This document shows, in pieces, positions 61,425 through 64,000 of a DNA stretch of 64,000 nt. Where the stretch lies: assembly GCF_902832885.1 (NCBI RefSeq), contig NZ_CADFDK010000016.1:62001-126000 (forward strand), read 5' to 3'. The notes beneath the pieces were generated by a model. It did no database searches. It saw nothing but the letters and a program-made list of their open reading frames with translations, and was not told the DNA's origin. Both the position numbers and the translations under genes were made by a program. The stretch is from Burkholderia seminalis DSM 23518. Its GTDB lineage: Bacteria > Pseudomonadota > Gammaproteobacteria > Burkholderiales > Burkholderiaceae. Position 1 is the stretch's first letter. Each line of letters begins with the position of its first letter.

Positions 61425-62807
61425 ATGGAAAATCTGCAGAGCCGCCTGCTGTCGCACCGGCTGGAATCGGTCATTCGTGACTTCCACCAGCCGGTGATGA
61501 TCTGGCAGGCGGCGATTCTCGTCGGCGCGTTGTGCTTCGCGTGGGTGACCGCGCGCTTCGTGCACGGCCGCATCGATGCGCGCCGCCGGGCGGCCGGACG
61601 TGCGCCCGGCGCGGGCGCGCAAAGCCTGAAGCGCGCGTTGTTCCCGTTGTTCGGCAGCGTCTTCGTCGGCGCCGCGCAACTCGCGTTCGACCCGTTCATG
61701 TCGACGTCGCTGCTGCAGCTCGCGCTCGTGCCGCTGTTCGGCATCGGGTTGATCTACGTGCTGTTCTTCTTCGCGCGGCGCGTGTTCGCGCGCGACGGCC
61801 ACACGCATGCGTGGCTGTCGATCGTCGAGAAGGTGGTGTCGACCGTCGTGTGGGCCGCGATGGTGCTGACCGTGCTCGGGATCCAGCGCGACGTGCTCGG
61901 CTGGCTCGACAGCGTGCAGTTCCGCGTCGCCAATGCGCATCTCACGCTGCTGTCGGTGATCTCGGGCGCGCTGTGGGTGTGCGTGACGCTGATGGTCGCG
62001 ATGTGGCTCGGCTCGGTGCTCGAGGATCGCCTCACGCGCGCGAGCACGCTCGACGCGAACCTGAAGGTCGTGCTGTCGCGGGTCGGCCGCGCGCTGCTCG
62101 TGTTCGCGGCGATCCTGATCGGGCTGTCGCTGGTCGGCATCGACGTGACCGTGCTCGGCGTGTTCGGCGGCGCGGTGGGCGTCGGTCTCGGCTTCGGGCT
62201 GCAGAAGATCGCGAGCAACTACGTGTCGGGCTTCATCATCCTGCTCGACCGCTCGCTGCGGCTCGGCGACGCGATCAGCGTCGGCGGGCTGCAGGGCGTC
62301 GTCACGCAGATCCGCACGCGCTACACGGTCGTGCGCGGCCTCGACGGTAACGAGACACTGATCCCGAACGAGAAGCTGATCACCGACGTCGTGCAGAACC
62401 AGTCGTCTTACCTGACGCGCGGTTATGCGAAGGTCGCGGTGCAGGTCGCGTACACGAGCGACGTCGAGCACGCGCTCGCGCTGCTCGCCGACGCGGCGAA
62501 GGACGTGCCGCGCGTGCTGGCGGAGCCCGCGCCGACGCCGTATCTGGTGAGTTTCGGTGCGGACGGGATCGACCTGGAGCTTGGTTTCTGGATCGAGGAT
62601 TCCGCGAAAGGCACGTCGGGCGTGCGTTCGAGCGTGAACCGCAACATCTGGCGGTTGTTCAGCGAGCACGGGATCTCGATTCCGTTTCCGCAGCGCGAGG
62701 TGCGCGTGGTCGGATTGCCGGACGGTTTTCCCGCCGCCGGTACGACGGCCGGGCCCGATCCGGCGGCCGCGAACGGCGCGGCGAACGGGCGCGCACCGGC
62801 TGCATAG
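61425..62807 (+). CDS. Mechanosensitive ion channel, MscS family
   Basis: A 460-residue membrane protein with about five N-terminal segments before the pore helix (GVFGGAVGVGLGFGLQKIASN) and the MscS beta domain (LIPNEKLIT, QNQSSYLTRGYAKV). It would open under membrane tension and release solutes. It is the third gene of purN-rsmB-like-mscS, all overlapping or close. Confidence 0.92.
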   Translation: MENLQSRLLSHRLESVIRDFHQPVMIWQAAILVGALCFAWVTARFVHGRIDARRRAAGRAPGAGAQSLKRALFPLFGSVFVGAAQLAFDPFMSTSLLQLALVPLFGIGLIYVLFFFARRVFARDGHTHAWLSIVEKVVSTVVWAAMVLTVLGIQRDVLGWLDSVQFRVANAHLTLLSVISGALWVCVTLMVAMWLGSVLEDRLTRASTLDANLKVVLSRVGRALLVFAAILIGLSLVGIDVTVLGVFGGAVGVGLGFGLQKIASNYVSGFIILLDRSLRLGDAISVGGLQGVVTQIRTRYTVVRGLDGNETLIPNEKLITDVVQNQSSYLTRGYAKVAVQVAYTSDVEHALALLADAAKDVPRVLAEPAPTPYLVSFGADGIDLELGFWIEDSAKGTSGVRSSVNRNIWRLFSEHGISIPFPQREVRVVGLPDGFPAAGTTAGPDPAAANGAANGRAPAA

Positions 62808-62925
62808 CGCGCGCCGGCCGTCAAATGCTTTGACCCCGCGGCCGGAACCGGATCGCACGCCCGTCCAAGTCCGCCCGTGGACTGCTCCGGTTGCGCCAGG
62901 GCAAGAAAATATTCATTTTTTACAA

Positions 62926-62958
62926 AGACTTGGAACGGTTGAAGTAGAATCCAAGTCT
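62926..62958. promoter_or_regulatory. Inverted repeat upstream of the desaturase
   Basis: AGACTTGG (62926-62933) and CCAAGTCT (62951-62958) are perfect arms with 17 bases between, about 70 bases before the desaturase start. It could be the operator of a lipid-responsive regulator. Confidence 0.4.
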
Positions 62959-63027
62959 ATACGCGGTATGCTTTCATTTTTCTGACGCCTGCGCGAGCCG
63001 GCGTCGCTCTCATCACAGGTAACTGCC

Positions 63028-64000
63028 TTGTTGAATTCCCTGCTCGATTTTCTTTCCCACGGGCTCCTGCGTTTTTCGTGGTGGCAGGTCGCGCTGTTCG
63101 CGCTCGCCGTCACGCACGTCACGATCATCGGCGTGACGGTCTATCTGCACCGCTGCCAGGCGCATCGTGCGCTGGAACTGCATCCGATCGCGAGCCACTT
63201 CTTCCGGCTGTGGCTGTGGATGACGACCGGCATGCTGACGGGCCAGTGGGCCGCGATTCACCGCAAGCACCATGCGAAGTGCGAGACCGAGGAAGATCCG
63301 CACAGCCCGCAGACGCGCGGGATCTGGAAGGTGTTCCTCGAGGGCGCGGAACTGTATCGCGCGGAAGCGAAGAACGAAGAGACGATGCGCAAGTTCAGCC
63401 ACGGCACGCCGAACGACTGGGTCGAGCGCAATGTCTATTCGAAGTACCCGATTCTCGGCATCAGCCTGATGATGGTGATCGACGTCGCGCTGTTCGGCGT
63501 GATCGGCCTGACCGTGTGGGCCGTGCAGATGGTCTGGATCCCGTTCTGGGCGGCTGGCGTCGTCAACGGCTTCGGTCACTTCTGGGGCTATCGCAACTTC
63601 AACTCGGCCGACGCGAGCACGAACCTGTTCCCGTGGGGCATCGTGATCGGCGGTGAAGAACTGCACAACAACCACCACACGTTCGCGACGTCGGCGAAGC
63701 TGTCGAACAAGTGGTACGAGTTCGACATCGGCTGGATGTACATCCGCATCATGTCGGCGTTCGGTCTCGCGAAGGTGAAGAAGGTTGCGCCCACGCCGCG
63801 CCTGAACAAGCCGAAGACGGTGCTCGACCAGGAAACGCTGCAGGCCGTGCTGTCGAACCGCTACGAAGTGATGGCGCGCTACGGCAAGGCCGTGAAGCGT
63901 GCGTACCGCCAGGAGCTCGCGCACCTGAAGGAACTCGGCTCGAGCGAGAAGTACCAGCTGATGCGCGGTGCGCGCAAGTGGTTCCACAAGGACGCCGACG
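63028..64000 (+). CDS. Fatty acid desaturase (acyl-CoA/phospholipid type), 3' end outside window
   Basis: A membrane di-iron desaturase, truncated by the window end after about 324 residues. The three histidine boxes are present: HRCQAHR, HRKHHAK and HNNHH. At least three membrane segments are visible. The start is probably TTG at 63028 or 63031 (reading LLNSLLDF), because no ATG or GTG precedes the first segment in frame. An inverted repeat lies in the promoter region. It probably introduces cis double bonds into membrane acyl chains. Confidence 0.88.
   Translation, partial: MLNSLLDFLSHGLLRFSWWQVALFALAVTHVTIIGVTVYLHRCQAHRALELHPIASHFFRLWLWMTTGMLTGQWAAIHRKHHAKCETEEDPHSPQTRGIWKVFLEGAELYRAEAKNEETMRKFSHGTPNDWVERNVYSKYPILGISLMMVIDVALFGVIGLTVWAVQMVWIPFWAAGVVNGFGHFWGYRNFNSADASTNLFPWGIVIGGEELHNNHHTFATSAKLSNKWYEFDIGWMYIRIMSAFGLAKVKKVAPTPRLNKPKTVLDQETLQAVLSNRYEVMARYGKAVKRAYRQELAHLKELGSSEKYQLMRGARKWFHKDAD

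Overview
The window is a high-GC beta-proteobacterial chromosome segment, most likely a Burkholderia (cepacia-complex-like) chromosome 1. This rests on codon use in the right two thirds, the ribF-ileS-lspA-coaBC-dut order, clpS-clpA, and the icd plus monomeric isocitrate dehydrogenase pair. It divides into a genomic island (about 1-22,200) and conserved chromosome (about 22,240-64,000). The island reads visibly richer in A+T, most strongly in 1-16,900.

Island, part 1 (1-7,400): a DEDDh exonuclease-like gene faces four same-strand genes of unknown function. One encodes a protein with four N-terminal membrane segments and a very large soluble part, one looks DUF4238-like, one carries a HEPN-type R-x4-H motif, and one has an Abi/HEPN-like helical C-terminus. 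This may be an undescribed defence cluster. Part 2 (7,560-15,805): an IS3 relic is followed by a Tn7-like transposition module. It has tnsA, tnsB and tnsC with overlapping stop/start codons, a convergent TnsD-like TniQ protein, and a divergent operon of an Xre regulator overlapping a second, shorter TniQ. A palindrome sits in the divergent promoter. No cas gene or CRISPR array is visible, although an Xre-TniQ pair and two TniQ proteins recall CRISPR-associated Tn7-like elements. Part 3 (15,983-21,800): two small unknown genes, a long non-coding stretch, then a four-gene operon of a 50-residue membrane peptide, a double winged-helix protein and a Gabija-like pair (GajA OLD/TOPRIM nuclease and GajB UvrD-type helicase). 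The transposon ends could not be located.

Conserved chromosome: chromate transporter chrA, a Crp/Fnr regulator, an Mpo1-like protein, a PanE-like reductase, a methyltransferase, a degenerate EAL protein, an MFS pump, a DUF2917 protein, a CoA-transferase, a GntR regulator, an aldo/keto reductase, a repeat-rich secreted glycine protein, a nickel/cobalt permease, a stand-alone EF-G, a DUF192 protein, an acid-shock-like peptide, an RluE-like synthase, two non-homologous isocitrate dehydrogenases, a multicopper oxidase, a cold-shock protein, clpSA, an amino-acid permease and a DUF347-like membrane protein. The minus-strand housekeeping run ribF-ileS-lspA-coaBC-dut follows, with purN-rsmB-like-mscS on the plus strand and a fatty-acid desaturase cut by the window end.

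Several strong rho-independent terminators separate these units. No rRNA, tRNA or CRISPR array was found. All assignments come from reading motifs and context; no database search was run.
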